Positions 34,600-43,485 of a DNA stretch of 53,840 nt are shown one piece after another; positions within the stretch are counted from its first letter, which is position 1; each line of letters begins with the position of its first letter. Position numbers and translations under genes: made by a program. This DNA comes from Hyphococcus sp. (GTDB lineage Bacteria > Pseudomonadota > Alphaproteobacteria > Caulobacterales > Parvularculaceae), in assembly GCA_021776415.1 (NCBI GenBank), contig JAJFFY010000029.1, forward strand, positions 1 to 53,840, in the 5' to 3' direction. Below the pieces are notes generated by a model. That model did no database searches. It was not told where the DNA came from and saw only the letters and a program-made list of their open reading frames with translations.

Positions 34600-35751
34600 A
34601 TGACGGCGTGGCGCCAGTCCGTATCGACATTCGAGCGCTGGTTTCGCGACGACGCATTAGCGCTGTGGCGAGCGCAAGGCTATGACGCCCTGCACGGCGG
34701 CTTCTATGAATGCCTGGATTTTACCGGCGCGCCGATAACCGGCCGGCCGCGAAGGGTTCGGGTTCAAGCGCGGCAGATCCATACTTTCACACAAGCCGCC
34801 TTGTGCGGTTGGGGCGCGGACAACGAAGCGCTGGCCGCCGCCGGGTTTGATTATTTCCTCGCCAAAGCCTGCCCGGACCAAGGCGCGCGCGGCTGTGTCC
34901 ACCTTCTGTCCGATGACGGAGCGGTTCTGGATGATCGCCGCGATCTCTATGATCAGGCCTTCGCCTTGCTCGCCTGCGCCTCGCGTTGGCAGGCCGCCCA
35001 AGACAACCGTGCGCTGGAGCTGGCTGAACACATTATCGCGTTTCTCAACCATGAGCTTGCCTCCCCCCATGGCGGATGGCTTGAGAACGACCGGCGCGAG
35101 ACGCTGCGACGGCAAAATCCACACATGCATTTACTGGAAGCCTTCATGGCGCTGTTCCGCACCACCGGCGACGGTGTCTATCGCGACTATGCCGCACAAG
35201 TTTACGCGCTGTTTGAAGATGTGTTCTACGACCAACGCCACGGCGTCTTGCGCGAATTTTTTGATCAGGACCTTACGCTTAGCTCTGACAAAGGCGATCT
35301 TGTCGAGCCTGGCCATATGATGGAATGGGTCTGGCTGCTCGGAAATTACGACGCGCTTTTCGGAACCGATAGCGCCACGCATATGACGCACCTGTACAAC
35401 CGCACCGAGGAAGTCGGCCTTGATAGCGCCGGCTTCCTTGGGGACACCGTCAACCTCGGCAACCAGAACCCGTCCGGCCCGCGGCGGCTATGGCCGCAGA
35501 CCGAATATATCAAAGCCGCCATAACCCTCGCCCGGCGCGGCGACAAGGCGATGGCGGAACGCGCCGGCGCCCTTATAGACATGTTGTTCAAGACTTACCT
35601 CGCGCAAGACGTCGCCGGGCTTTGGTGCGACCAATTTGACGCCAGTGGCGCGCCGCTGGCGCGTGACGTGCCGGCCAGTATTCTTTACCATTTATTTGAA
35701 GCTGTCGCCGATGCTGCAAGCTTTGAGAATGCGGGACAAAAGCGACCATGA
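34600..35751 (+). CDS. AGE-family epimerase/isomerase (mannose isomerase type)
   Basis: This 383-residue (alpha/alpha)6-barrel protein belongs to the N-acylglucosamine 2-epimerase family. Visible parts are RVQARQIHTFTQAALCGWG, NPHMHLLEAFMALFRTT, DKGDLVEPGHMMEWVWLL and RRLWPQTEYIKAAITLA, with the conserved His and Glu residues. Placement just before mannose-1-phosphate guanylyltransferase suggests it interconverts fructose-6-phosphate and mannose-6-phosphate, but this is inference. Its end overlaps the next start by four bases. Confidence 0.87.
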   Translation: MTAWRQSVSTFERWFRDDALALWRAQGYDALHGGFYECLDFTGAPITGRPRRVRVQARQIHTFTQAALCGWGADNEALAAAGFDYFLAKACPDQGARGCVHLLSDDGAVLDDRRDLYDQAFALLACASRWQAAQDNRALELAEHIIAFLNHELASPHGGWLENDRRETLRRQNPHMHLLEAFMALFRTTGDGVYRDYAAQVYALFEDVFYDQRHGVLREFFDQDLTLSSDKGDLVEPGHMMEWVWLLGNYDALFGTDSATHMTHLYNRTEEVGLDSAGFLGDTVNLGNQNPSGPRRLWPQTEYIKAAITLARRGDKAMAERAGALIDMLFKTYLAQDVAGLWCDQFDASGAPLARDVPASILYHLFEAVADAASFENAGQKRP

Positions 35752-36803
35752 AAATTCAACCGGTCATCATGTCAGGCGGGTCAGGCACACGGCTATGGCC
35801 GATGTCGCGCGCGGCGCTGCCAAAGCAGTTTTTAAAACTGGTTACCGACCGGACCATGTTTCAAAACACCGCCTTGCGCGTCTGCGGCAAGGAAGATGGC
35901 GCCTATCTCGACCCGGTGGTGATCTGCGGCGCCAATCACGGGGCCGTTGTCGCCGAGCAATTGGACGAGATCGGCCTTCAGCCTGCTGAAATTATCATTG
36001 AACCCTGCCCGCGCAACACTGCCGCCGTCGCCGCCGTCGCCGCCGCCTGGGCCACGCGCAAAGACGAAGACGCGCTTGTCTTATTGATGCCCGCCGATCA
36101 TCATATTGCAGATAGCGCCGGATTCCGCGCCGCCGTTGCGCTCGGCGCCAAGGCGGCAGAGGCTGGAAATATCGTCACATTCGGCATCAAAGCGCTAACC
36201 CCCCATACCGGCTATGGCTATATCAAGACCGGCGAGCAGCTCATTCCATCTGTGTACAAAGTAGCAGCGTTCAAAGAAAAACCTGAACGCGAAATCGCCG
36301 AGCACTATGTCAAAGACGGGCGCCATTACTGGAATGCCGGGATATTTCTCTATAAGGCCAGCGCCATGCTCGACGAGATGGCGCGCTATGCGCCGGAGAT
36401 CAAGGCGGCCGCAGTGAACGCCCTTGAAAAAAGCGCCTTGTCAGACGGCGCCCTGCACCTTGACGAGGCGGCGTTTTCCGCCTGCCCGTCGGATTCCATC
36501 GACTATGCAGTGATGGAAAAAACCGACAAAGCCGCGATCATCGCGCCGGTTGATGTCGGCTGGACCGATATCGGCAGCTGGAGCGAGGTTTCCTCCCAGG
36601 ACAAAACCGACAATGTCATTTGCGTCAACGCGGCCAATAATATCATCAGAAGCGACGGGCCGCTCATCGCAGCAGCCGGGGTTGAAGATCTGATTATTGT
36701 CGCGACCGGTGATGCGGTTCTAGTGGCGCGCCGCGACAATGCGCAGGACGTGCGCGCGATTGTTGATGAGTTAAAAAAACGCGGGCTCCAACACCTTTTG
36801 TAG
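35748..36803 (+). CDS. Mannose-1-phosphate guanylyltransferase
   Basis: This enzyme makes GDP-mannose from mannose-1-phosphate and GTP. The nucleotidyltransferase signature VIMSGGSGTRLWPMSRAALPKQFLKL is at the N-terminus. EPCPRNTAAVAAVAAAWA, LLMPADHHI, FKEKPER and YWNAGIFLYKASAML follow. At 351 residues it has the catalytic domain and a left-handed helix region but lacks the C-terminal cupin isomerase domain of bifunctional ManC/AlgA. The missing step could be supplied by the AGE-family protein upstream. Confidence 0.93.
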   Translation: MKIQPVIMSGGSGTRLWPMSRAALPKQFLKLVTDRTMFQNTALRVCGKEDGAYLDPVVICGANHGAVVAEQLDEIGLQPAEIIIEPCPRNTAAVAAVAAAWATRKDEDALVLLMPADHHIADSAGFRAAVALGAKAAEAGNIVTFGIKALTPHTGYGYIKTGEQLIPSVYKVAAFKEKPEREIAEHYVKDGRHYWNAGIFLYKASAMLDEMARYAPEIKAAAVNALEKSALSDGALHLDEAAFSACPSDSIDYAVMEKTDKAAIIAPVDVGWTDIGSWSEVSSQDKTDNVICVNAANNIIRSDGPLIAAAGVEDLIIVATGDAVLVARRDNAQDVRAIVDELKKRGLQHLL

Positions 36804-36816
36804 ACGGGTAATTCTT

Positions 36817-37851
36817 ATGGCTCAGAAAATTGTCGTCACCGGAGGCGCCGGCTATATCGGCAGCCATGTCGCCGTCGAGCTGTTAAGCGCCGGGCGCCAG
36901 ATTTTAATTATCGACGATTTTTCCAATGCCCATCCCGAAGCCCTCGCGCGCATAAGCGAGCTGGCGCCAGGCAATCTGGAACTTCTGGAGCGCGACCTCG
37001 CCGATCCGGCCCACTGCGATGATGTGATCGCCGCCGTCAAAGCCTTTGGCGCCGACAGCGCCATTCATCTGGCAGGGTTGAAAGCGGTTGGCCAGTCGGT
37101 TGCCGAGCCGGTGCTTTATTATCGAACCAATATCGGCGCTTCTTTAACGCTCATCCGCGCAATGGAAGCGGCGAACGCCAAAACCATTGTCTTTTCTTCC
37201 TCCGCAACCGTCTATGGCGAGCTTAACGACAGCCCGGTGAGCGAGGCCGGGAAGACCGGCGCGACCAATCCTTACGGTCGCACCAAATTGATTATCGAAG
37301 ACATGCTCAAAGACCTTGCCGCCGCGGACGGCGCCTGGCGCGTGGTGAATTTACGCTACTTCAATCCCGTCGGCGCCCACCCGTCGGGCCGGATCGGCGA
37401 AGATCCGAACGGCATCCCCAACAATCTATTTCCGTTTATCGCCCAGGTCGCCGTTGGCCGGCGCAAGAAACTCATGGTGTTCGGCGACGACTACCCTACG
37501 CGGGACGGCACCGGGATACGCGATTATATCCATGTCAGCGATCTCGCGCGCGGCCATCTCGCTGCGCTAGATTATCTGGCGGCACAGGAGGATGGCGGCG
37601 CGCTCGACATTAATCTTGGAACCGGCGCCGGCTATTCGGTGCTCGAAGCGGTCGCCGCTTTCAAGCGCGCTTCCAACCGCGACATCCCATACGAAATTGC
37701 GCCCCGTCGGGAGGGCGACATCGCCGAAGTTTACGCCAACGCCAAGCTTGCGGAAAAGCTACTGGGTTGGCGCGCGGAAAAAACCATCGACCAGATGTGC
37801 GCCGATCACTGGCGCTGGCAAAGCAACAATCCTGACGGGTATAAGGCTTAA
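36817..37851 (+). CDS. galE: UDP-glucose 4-epimerase
   Basis: This 344-residue short-chain dehydrogenase interconverts UDP-glucose and UDP-galactose. It shows the NAD motif VTGGAGYIGSHVAVELL, FSSSATVYGE, the catalytic YGRTK, and RYFNPVGAHPSGRIGEDPNGIPNNLFPFIAQVAVG. GTGIRDYIHVSDLARGH is the typical later motif. It lies 13 bases after the guanylyltransferase, so it is in the same sugar-nucleotide operon, probably for surface polysaccharide. Confidence 0.95.
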   Translation: MAQKIVVTGGAGYIGSHVAVELLSAGRQILIIDDFSNAHPEALARISELAPGNLELLERDLADPAHCDDVIAAVKAFGADSAIHLAGLKAVGQSVAEPVLYYRTNIGASLTLIRAMEAANAKTIVFSSSATVYGELNDSPVSEAGKTGATNPYGRTKLIIEDMLKDLAAADGAWRVVNLRYFNPVGAHPSGRIGEDPNGIPNNLFPFIAQVAVGRRKKLMVFGDDYPTRDGTGIRDYIHVSDLARGHLAALDYLAAQEDGGALDINLGTGAGYSVLEAVAAFKRASNRDIPYEIAPRREGDIAEVYANAKLAEKLLGWRAEKTIDQMCADHWRWQSNNPDGYKA

Positions 37852-37859
37852 GTCGGGGT

Positions 37860-38843
37860 TTAAGCCGGGTGCTCGGCAAACTGCCCGTATTTTCGGTAGG
37901 GCGTCATATAGCTCGGCAAGATCGCTTCCACTGTATGCGGCTGAACGCCAAGATCATCGAGCGTTCCAACATCACCGCCAGAGCCAACCACGTTGTCGTG
38001 CTTTAACAGCTTAACCTGATCACGCGTTAGCGGCGGCTCGACAAATGGCGCAATACCCGCGATCTCACCAGCCAAGCCGATCATCGACGCAATCGGAAAT
38101 GGCACGCGGACAAGCGCCCGCTTACGGCCAGTCTCATACAGCATCAATTCCAGAAGCTCTTTGAACGTATAAATCCGCGGCCCGCCAAGTTCGTAAGTAC
38201 GGCCCCTGGCTTCCGGACGGTTCAGCGCTTCGCAAATCGCATCGGCGACATTATCTACATAGATCGGCTGGAACCGCGTCTTGCCGCCGCCGATTAGCGG
38301 CAGCGCCGGAGACATCGTCGCCATGGCAGCGAACTTGTTGAAGAATTTGTCTTCCTGACCGAAAACGATAGACGGTCGGATGATCGCAGCTGAAGGGATG
38401 GCCTCGCGCACCGCAATCTCTGCCTCGCCCTTGGTGCGGGCGTAGATGCTATCGCTTTGCGCATCGGCGCCGATCGCCGAGACCTGGACAAAATTTTCAA
38501 CGCCCGCCTCGCTCGCCAGTTGCGCAATCGTAGCGGCGCCTTGCGCTTGCACCGCCTCGAAGCGCTGGCGCCCTTCCCGGTGGAGAATGCCGACCAGATT
38601 GATCACCGCATCGGCGCCGATCAGCGCATCAGCAATCGAGGCGGGATGGCGGATATTGGCCTGTTTGAGCTGAATCTGGCCTACCGCGCCCATGGGACGT
38701 AAAAACTGCGCCAGATGCGGACGGCGCACCGCGACCCGCACGCGCCAGCCGCGCTTGGCAAGCTCGCGCACGGTATTGCGCCCGATAAAGCCTGATCCGC
38801 CAAAGACAACCGCCAGTTTTCCCGTCACGCCAAAAGCCTCCAC
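37860..38843 (-). CDS. NDUFA9-like NAD(P)-binding epimerase/dehydratase family protein
   Basis: This 327-residue protein is an atypical short-chain dehydrogenase: VFGGSGFIGRNTVRELAKRGWRVRVAVRRP. The conserved blocks INLVGILHREGRQRFEAVQAQGAATIAQLA and ALPLIGGGKTRFQPIYVDNVADAI are those of the complex I NDUFA9 subunit family of alphaproteobacteria and mitochondria. Such proteins may bind NADPH structurally or act in quinone/lipid metabolism. It is convergent with galE, with eight bases between them. Confidence 0.9.
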   Translation of the reverse strand: MEAFGVTGKLAVVFGGSGFIGRNTVRELAKRGWRVRVAVRRPHLAQFLRPMGAVGQIQLKQANIRHPASIADALIGADAVINLVGILHREGRQRFEAVQAQGAATIAQLASEAGVENFVQVSAIGADAQSDSIYARTKGEAEIAVREAIPSAAIIRPSIVFGQEDKFFNKFAAMATMSPALPLIGGGKTRFQPIYVDNVADAICEALNRPEARGRTYELGGPRIYTFKELLELMLYETGRKRALVRVPFPIASMIGLAGEIAGIAPFVEPPLTRDQVKLLKHDNVVGSGGDVGTLDDLGVQPHTVEAILPSYMTPYRKYGQFAEHPA

Positions 38844-38961
38844 CTGTTTAGAATATGCCGCAAACGCCTATCTGAATTCCTCCGCCGGGACAATCTCACT
38901 GTTTGGCGCAGGGGTTCGATGCAACGAAACCTAACCCTGATAGAGGCCGGCAGCGCCCAAC

Positions 38962-40578
38962 TCAGCCCGGCAGCTCATAACCATTGAACATTTTTCGCAG
39001 TTCGGTTTTCAGAATTTTCCCGGTCGCGCCGAGGGGGATTTCGTCGACAAACTCCACCGCATCCGGCCAGGCGATCTTGTCGAGCTTGGTTTGCAAAAAT
39101 TCCTTGATTTCTTCGGGCGACGGATCGGCGCCCTCTGCCTTGACCACAATCAAAAGCGGGCGCTCCTGCCATTTTGGATGATAAACGCCGATAACACCGG
39201 CCTGCGCAACGCCCTCATGCATCAGCGCCGCATTTTCGATATCGATGGACGACACCCACTCACCGCCGGTCTTGATCACGTCTTTTGAGCGGTCAGTGAT
39301 TTGCATGAAGCCGTCAGGATCGATGATAGCCACATCGCCGGTGTCAAACCAGCCGTCCTCGGTGAGCGTCGGCGCGTCTACTTTAAAATATTGATCGACA
39401 ATCCACGGGCCGCGCACTTGCAAGTTGCCGTCGGCTTCGCCGTCATGAGGAAGCACTTTGCCATCTTCTGAAACAATCCGCATATCAACGAAGGGTAAGG
39501 CCCTGCCGGCTTTTAACTGATAGGGAAGGCGCTCCTCGAAAGACAGCGCTTTTATTTTTGGCGGCAGAACATTGACGGTGCCGATTGGCGACATTTCGGT
39601 CATACCCCAACCCTGCTGCAATTCAACGCCATATTCCGCATAACCACGAATCAGCGCCTCAGGCAGCGCCGAGCCTCCACATAATCCTTTCTTGAGGTGG
39701 GGAAGCTCCTTGCCAGTTTTTTTGAGATATTGAAGAAGGTTAAGCCAAACCGTCGGCACGCCGGCCGAATAGGTGACTTTTTCCGTATCAAGAAGTTCGT
39801 AGAGGCTTTCGCCATCAAGCTTCGGGCCGGGATAGACCTGTTTTACGCCAACCATGAGACAGGAATAGGGAACATTCCATGCATTTACATGAAACATCGG
39901 CACTACTGGAAGCAGGGTGTCGCCTTCCATAATGCTCATCGCCGTCGGCAGGCAGGCGGCGAAAGACTGCAACACCAGCGCCCGGTGGGAATAGACGACG
40001 CCCTTGGGGTCGCCTGTCGTACCCGAAGTGTAACACATGGTAACGGCGGTATTTTCGTCAAATTCCGGCCACTCAAACACATCGCTCTCATTGGCGATAA
40101 ATTCATCATAGGTCGACGCGCCCTCGCCAGCACCGCCGACATTATCGGCATCGGTCAGAACGAAATAGCCCTTTACGGTTTTGAGCTTTGGCCGCAGCGC
40201 CGCGACCAGCGGCGCGAAGGTTGCATCATAAAACAAATAATCGTCTTCGGCGTGGTTGATGACGAAGGCGGCATTGTCCGGCCCGAGCCGCGGGTTGATG
40301 GTGTGCAGCACCGCACCGATGCCGCCGACGGCGTAGTACATCTCGAACTGGCGATAGGTGTTCCAGCCGATCACGCCGATACGGTCACCGCTTTTGACGC
40401 CCATATCGGTCAGCGCATGGGCGAGCTGGGCGATGCGCTTTGCCGAATCGGCGATGGTGTAGCGATGGATCGGCCCCTCCACCGTGCGTGTCACGATCTC
40501 GGTGTGGCGAAAATTGCGCACAGCATGTTTGAGGATATCGGTCGTCAAAAGCGGCCGATTCATCATTTGTCCCATCAT
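38962..40578 (-). CDS. Long-chain fatty-acid--CoA ligase family protein
   Basis: This 538-residue AMP-forming enzyme activates a carboxylic acid with ATP and CoA. The P-loop [19 protein letters not shown], the [13 protein letters not shown] block, the GWGMTEMSP motif, [37 protein letters not shown], and the C-terminal [17 protein letters not shown] are all present. It resembles medium/long-chain AlkK-type ligases. The protein starts [19 protein letters not shown]; initiation at the later Met (40563) is possible. It stands alone on the minus strand. Confidence 0.93.
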   Translation of the reverse strand: MMGQMMNRPLLTTDILKHAVRNFRHTEIVTRTVEGPIHRYTIADSAKRIAQLAHALTDMGVKSGDRIGVIGWNTYRQFEMYYAVGGIGAVLHTINPRLGPDNAAFVINHAEDDYLFYDATFAPLVAALRPKLKTVKGYFVLTDADNVGGAGEGASTYDEFIANESDVFEWPEFDENTAVTMCYTSGTTGDPKGVVYSHRALVLQSFAACLPTAMSIMEGDTLLPVVPMFHVNAWNVPYSCLMVGVKQVYPGPKLDGESLYELLDTEKVTYSAGVPTVWLNLLQYLKKTGKELPHLKKGLCGGSALPEALIRGYAEYGVELQQGWGMTEMSPIGTVNVLPPKIKALSFEERLPYQLKAGRALPFVDMRIVSEDGKVLPHDGEADGNLQVRGPWIVDQYFKVDAPTLTEDGWFDTGDVAIIDPDGFMQITDRSKDVIKTGGEWVSSIDIENAALMHEGVAQAGVIGVYHPKWQERPLLIVVKAEGADPSPEEIKEFLQTKLDKIAWPDAVEFVDEIPLGATGKILKTELRKMFNGYELPG

Positions 40579-40668
40579 CGCGGTCGTCTCCCTGTCCCTG
40601 TTTTTCTAAAGCATCGGTCGATTATTAGGAATCGCCCGATGCTTTAAATTTTTACAACGCACCGGCCC

Positions 40669-40714
40669 GCGCGCGAAGGCGCGCTAACTATATACTCGAC
40701 CGCCTTCGCGGTCG
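40669..40714 (-). repeat. Double-palindrome element, copy 4
   Basis: GCGCGCGAAGGCGCGC, a 12-base spacer, then CGACCGCCTTCGCGGTCG. It has the same orientation as copy 3. Confidence 0.85.
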
Positions 40715-40715
40715 G

Positions 40716-40743
40716 CGCGAAAAACCGGTTCCCACTTTTTCGC
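40716..40743 (-). repeat. Relative of the 40-bp dispersed repeat
   Basis: CGCGAAAAACCGGTT followed by CCCACTTTTTCGC is, on the minus strand, GCGAAAAAGTGGGAACCGG..., the core of the repeat found at 14155 and 53303. It directly abuts a double-palindrome element. Confidence 0.65.
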
Positions 40744-40839
40744 CCGGCGCTCTATAAAATCGCCGAAAGCGCTCGGGGTCAAATAGGTTTGGCTGTAAAT
40801 GATCCCGATGGGAAGGGTATAGACCTGACAATGGCCGCC

Positions 40840-42078
40840 TCAGGCGCGCATGGCGGCGATTTGCGTTTCTAAAATCTCAATGAGCCGGGACGATTCGGGG
40901 AAATCTTCGGCGATCCACTGCGCCTCAGTCGCACTAAGAATTTGAGCAACCACCGGGCCCGCCGGCACGCCGGCATCGATAATATGGCGCCCCGAGACCG
41001 ACATGACCGGCGCCTGCCAGGCTTTCGCAACCGCCAGGATGCGCGCATGGGCGGCCTCATTGAGCTGCTCCAGAGCAAAAGCCGCAGCGGCCGCGTCATG
41101 GAAAACGTCGCGCCCGAGCCGGTAGATTAATCCACGCACATCTTTGTCCGAAAGATTTGGAACAATCTGCTCCGCGCCCTTAAGCGTGTTTGAGCGTATG
41201 GCCTTTTCCGCATTGGAAAGCCGCAGACGCGCGCCGACGCCGCCCCCGCGCGACCCAAACAGCACCGCCAGCACAACCGGCGCCAGCGCGTTCGGAGCGA
41301 TGTTTTTAAGCCGGACGACTGCATCAATATTTTCTGGCGCATCCCAGATTCCTTGCAACACGCCGGCGTCCTGCATCGCCCTCAGCGCGAAAGCAGCGCG
41401 CGGCAGCGCTAAGATCGCCATAAACTCCGCACCGATGCGCTCCGCCGATAGCCTGGCGATCCCTCCCTTTTGGGCGGCGCAAGCTGCAAGGCCCGTCGCG
41501 TCGAAGCTTTTTGAAAAACGCGCCGTGAAGCGGAAAAACCGCAGGATGCGCAAGAAATCCTCGTTAATGCGCCGCGTCGCGTCGCCGATAAACCGCACCC
41601 GGCCTGCCTCTATGTCGGCGATCCCCGCAATCGGATCATAAAGCTGTCCATCAGGTGTTAGATAAATGGCGTTGATGGTAAAATCACGCCGGGCCGCATC
41701 CACCGCCCAGTCGCGGGTGAAAGCGACGCTTGCCCGGCGTCCGTCTGTCGATACATCCGCCCGCAGCGTCGTCACCTCAACGCCGTAATGATCGACAATC
41801 GCGGTCACCGTGCCGTGCTCAAGGCCGGTGGGGGCCGAACGCAGCCCGGCGGTATTAAGCGCCGCAATCACGGCGTCAGGCGGCAGCGTCGTTGCAACAT
41901 CAAAGTCCTTCGGCGCGGCGCCGAACAACGCGTCGCGCACGCACCCGCCGACAAACCTTGCCGAGCCCGGCTCCGCAGCTTCCAGCGCAGCAATCACCTT
42001 TTTAAGCGGCGCTGATCGAAGCCAGTCAAAACGCGCCCGTTGCTTCGCCGTTAGAGGAGTGAATTCATCCGCGCTCAT
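40840..42078 (-). CDS. CCA tRNA nucleotidyltransferase / poly(A) polymerase family
   Basis: This 412-residue class II nucleotidyltransferase would add or repair the CCA end of tRNAs. The head domain has RFVGGCVRDALFGAAPKDFDVATTLPPDAVIAAL, followed by the RRDFTINAIYL neck and the DPIAGIADIEAGRVRFIGDATRRINEDFLRILRFFRFTARF block. The C-terminal half lacks an HD domain. Its start overlaps the end of the NUDIX gene by four bases. The two tRNA genes visible in this window already encode CCA, so a repair role is likely. Confidence 0.92.
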   Translation of the reverse strand: MSADEFTPLTAKQRARFDWLRSAPLKKVIAALEAAEPGSARFVGGCVRDALFGAAPKDFDVATTLPPDAVIAALNTAGLRSAPTGLEHGTVTAIVDHYGVEVTTLRADVSTDGRRASVAFTRDWAVDAARRDFTINAIYLTPDGQLYDPIAGIADIEAGRVRFIGDATRRINEDFLRILRFFRFTARFSKSFDATGLAACAAQKGGIARLSAERIGAEFMAILALPRAAFALRAMQDAGVLQGIWDAPENIDAVVRLKNIAPNALAPVVLAVLFGSRGGGVGARLRLSNAEKAIRSNTLKGAEQIVPNLSDKDVRGLIYRLGRDVFHDAAAAAFALEQLNEAAHARILAVAKAWQAPVMSVSGRHIIDAGVPAGPVVAQILSATEAQWIAEDFPESSRLIEILETQIAAMRA

Positions 42079-42770
42079 AGCGCCCCGTCATTGTCCTGCC
42101 CGCCGTCATCTTGTTCACCTTGCAGGACTTCAGCCATGGTCCGCAATATTCCCGCCGTCAGGCCCCAGATATGAAACCGCCCGAAGGGTGCAGCGAACAT
42201 ATTATATTTCACGCCCTTGTGCTCACGCTGCTCGGTGACATGATTGGCTAGGTTTGCAACGAAATCCAGCGGCACTTCGAAAACCTCGTGGACTTCGCGC
42301 GGACAGGGGCGAATATCCGCTTGCGGATGAACAATTCCAACCACGGGCGTCACTGAAAATCCGAGGCCGCCTTCATGAACGCCGAGTTGACCGATAATCT
42401 CGACAGCGCTTGGGTCAATATTGACCTCTTCATGGGCTTCACGCAACGCCGTTTCAATACGCGAGGCGTCGCCCTGTTCAACCTTGCCGCCGGGAAAGCT
42501 GATCTGCCCGGCATGTGACGGCATGTCTGGAGACCGCACGGTCAGCAATACGCTCGCGCCTTCAGGGCGATTGATAATTGGCACCAGCACCGCAGCATCT
42601 TTACGAATATCGCTCCAGCGGCTTTCAAACATTTTGTCGCCGACAAGATGCGGGTTGATTTCGCGGAACAACGCCCGCACGCGCTGCGCGCTCATCCGAT
42701 CAAGGTTGGACGCAATGCGCGCCCGCCAATCAATCTCCCGCATTAGAGTTTTGCCTCCAGCGACACTCAT
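42075..42770 (-). CDS. CoA pyrophosphatase (NUDIX family)
   Basis: This 231-residue hydrolase carries the NUDIX box GGKVEQGDASRIETALREAHEEVNI and the upstream RSPDMPSHAGQISFPGG motif typical of CoA/acyl-CoA pyrophosphatases (YeaB/NudL type). It would cleave CoA to phosphopantetheine and 3',5'-ADP. The start at 42770 follows DUF1285 by nine bases; an inner ATG at 42743 (MREIDWRARI) is possible. It is part of a DUF1285-NUDIX-CCA operon. Confidence 0.9.
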   Translation of the reverse strand: MSVAGGKTLMREIDWRARIASNLDRMSAQRVRALFREINPHLVGDKMFESRWSDIRKDAAVLVPIINRPEGASVLLTVRSPDMPSHAGQISFPGGKVEQGDASRIETALREAHEEVNIDPSAVEIIGQLGVHEGGLGFSVTPVVGIVHPQADIRPCPREVHEVFEVPLDFVANLANHVTEQREHKGVKYNMFAAPFGRFHIWGLTAGILRTMAEVLQGEQDDGGQDNDGAL

Positions 42771-42779
42771 AACTCTTAC

Positions 42780-43349
42780 CTACTCAAAAATTTCGTCTGC
42801 CGGCCCGAACGCAAAGAACACGCCGCCGGACCAGACGCCAAACATTTCTACACCGTCCATCTGGCGCTTCTCACCGAGTTCGACAAGGTCGTAGAACACC
42901 GCCCGCGCAATCCGCGCCTCAAGGCCGGCGCGCATATCGATATAGGGCGCTGCCTGGCCGGTCTGTGGGTGTTTGCGGAACACCAGTTGGTGGTCCGGGC
43001 CGGCGGTTGCTGTGTCGCCAACATTGGAGGTGAAGGTCAGCTTTTGGGTTTGACCGACTCCTTCCACCTGCATCGCAACGCCGACAAAAGGAGCGTCTTC
43101 AACCGTAATTTTAAGTTTCTCGACCGGCGTCACCAGAAAAAACTCATCGCCGTCGCGCCGCAAAACCGTGGAAAACAACCGCGCTAGCCGGGCCCGGCCA
43201 ATCGGGGTTCCCTCATGAAACCATGTACCGTCGGACTTGATGATAATGTCTATGTCGCCGCAAAATTCCGGATGCCATTTATGGACCGGCGGCAAAGATT
43301 TACCGCCCGCGCCTTCCAGCTTTATTGCGTAGCTCAGTAAATCTTTCAT
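42780..43349 (-). CDS. DUF1285 family protein
   Basis: This 189-residue protein shows the family core KWHPEFCGDIDIIIKSDGTWFHEGTPIGRARLARLFSTVLRRDGDEFFLVTPVEKLKI and the C-terminal MDGVEMFGVWSGGVFFAFG. It is soluble and its function is unknown. The annotated ATG 43349 abuts the T tract of the preceding terminator and has no ribosome-binding site; a start further in, before LPPVHKW, is possible. It is the first gene of the operon with the NUDIX and CCA genes. Confidence 0.88.
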   Translation of the reverse strand: MKDLLSYAIKLEGAGGKSLPPVHKWHPEFCGDIDIIIKSDGTWFHEGTPIGRARLARLFSTVLRRDGDEFFLVTPVEKLKITVEDAPFVGVAMQVEGVGQTQKLTFTSNVGDTATAGPDHQLVFRKHPQTGQAAPYIDMRAGLEARIARAVFYDLVELGEKRQMDGVEMFGVWSGGVFFAFGPADEIFE

Positions 43350-43350
43350 A

Positions 43351-43386
43351 TAAAAAACCGGCGCCGCTATCGCAGACGCCGGTTCT
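43351..43386 (-). terminator. Rho-independent terminator of sppA
   Basis: On the minus strand, AACCGGCG and CGCCGGTT form the stem, followed by a run of six T. It ends directly at the ATG assigned to the DUF1285 gene. Confidence 0.85.
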
Positions 43387-43421
43387 TATCTCAGTTCAGA
43401 GCCGCGCGATAGCGCTAGCGA

Positions 43422-43485
43422 CTTATTCGCAAGGCCCGCCTTATTCGCAAGGCCTCTATTTGCAAGCCCTCTATTCGCAAGCAAG
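43422..43485 (-). repeat. Imperfect tandem repeat at the end of sppA
   Basis: On the plus strand the core ATTCGCAAG (or ATTTGCAAG) occurs four times with 15-18 base spacing. The stop codon of sppA (43471-43473) lies within one of the units. Confidence 0.75.

Larger units (their letters stand above)
40579..40839. other. Repeat-bearing intergenic region
   Basis: It contains an 11-bp hairpin (TAAAGCATCGG at 40607-40617 with CCGATGCTTTA at 40636-40646), a double-palindrome copy (40669) and a relative of the 40-bp repeat (40716-40743). I see no gene. Confidence 0.7.
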
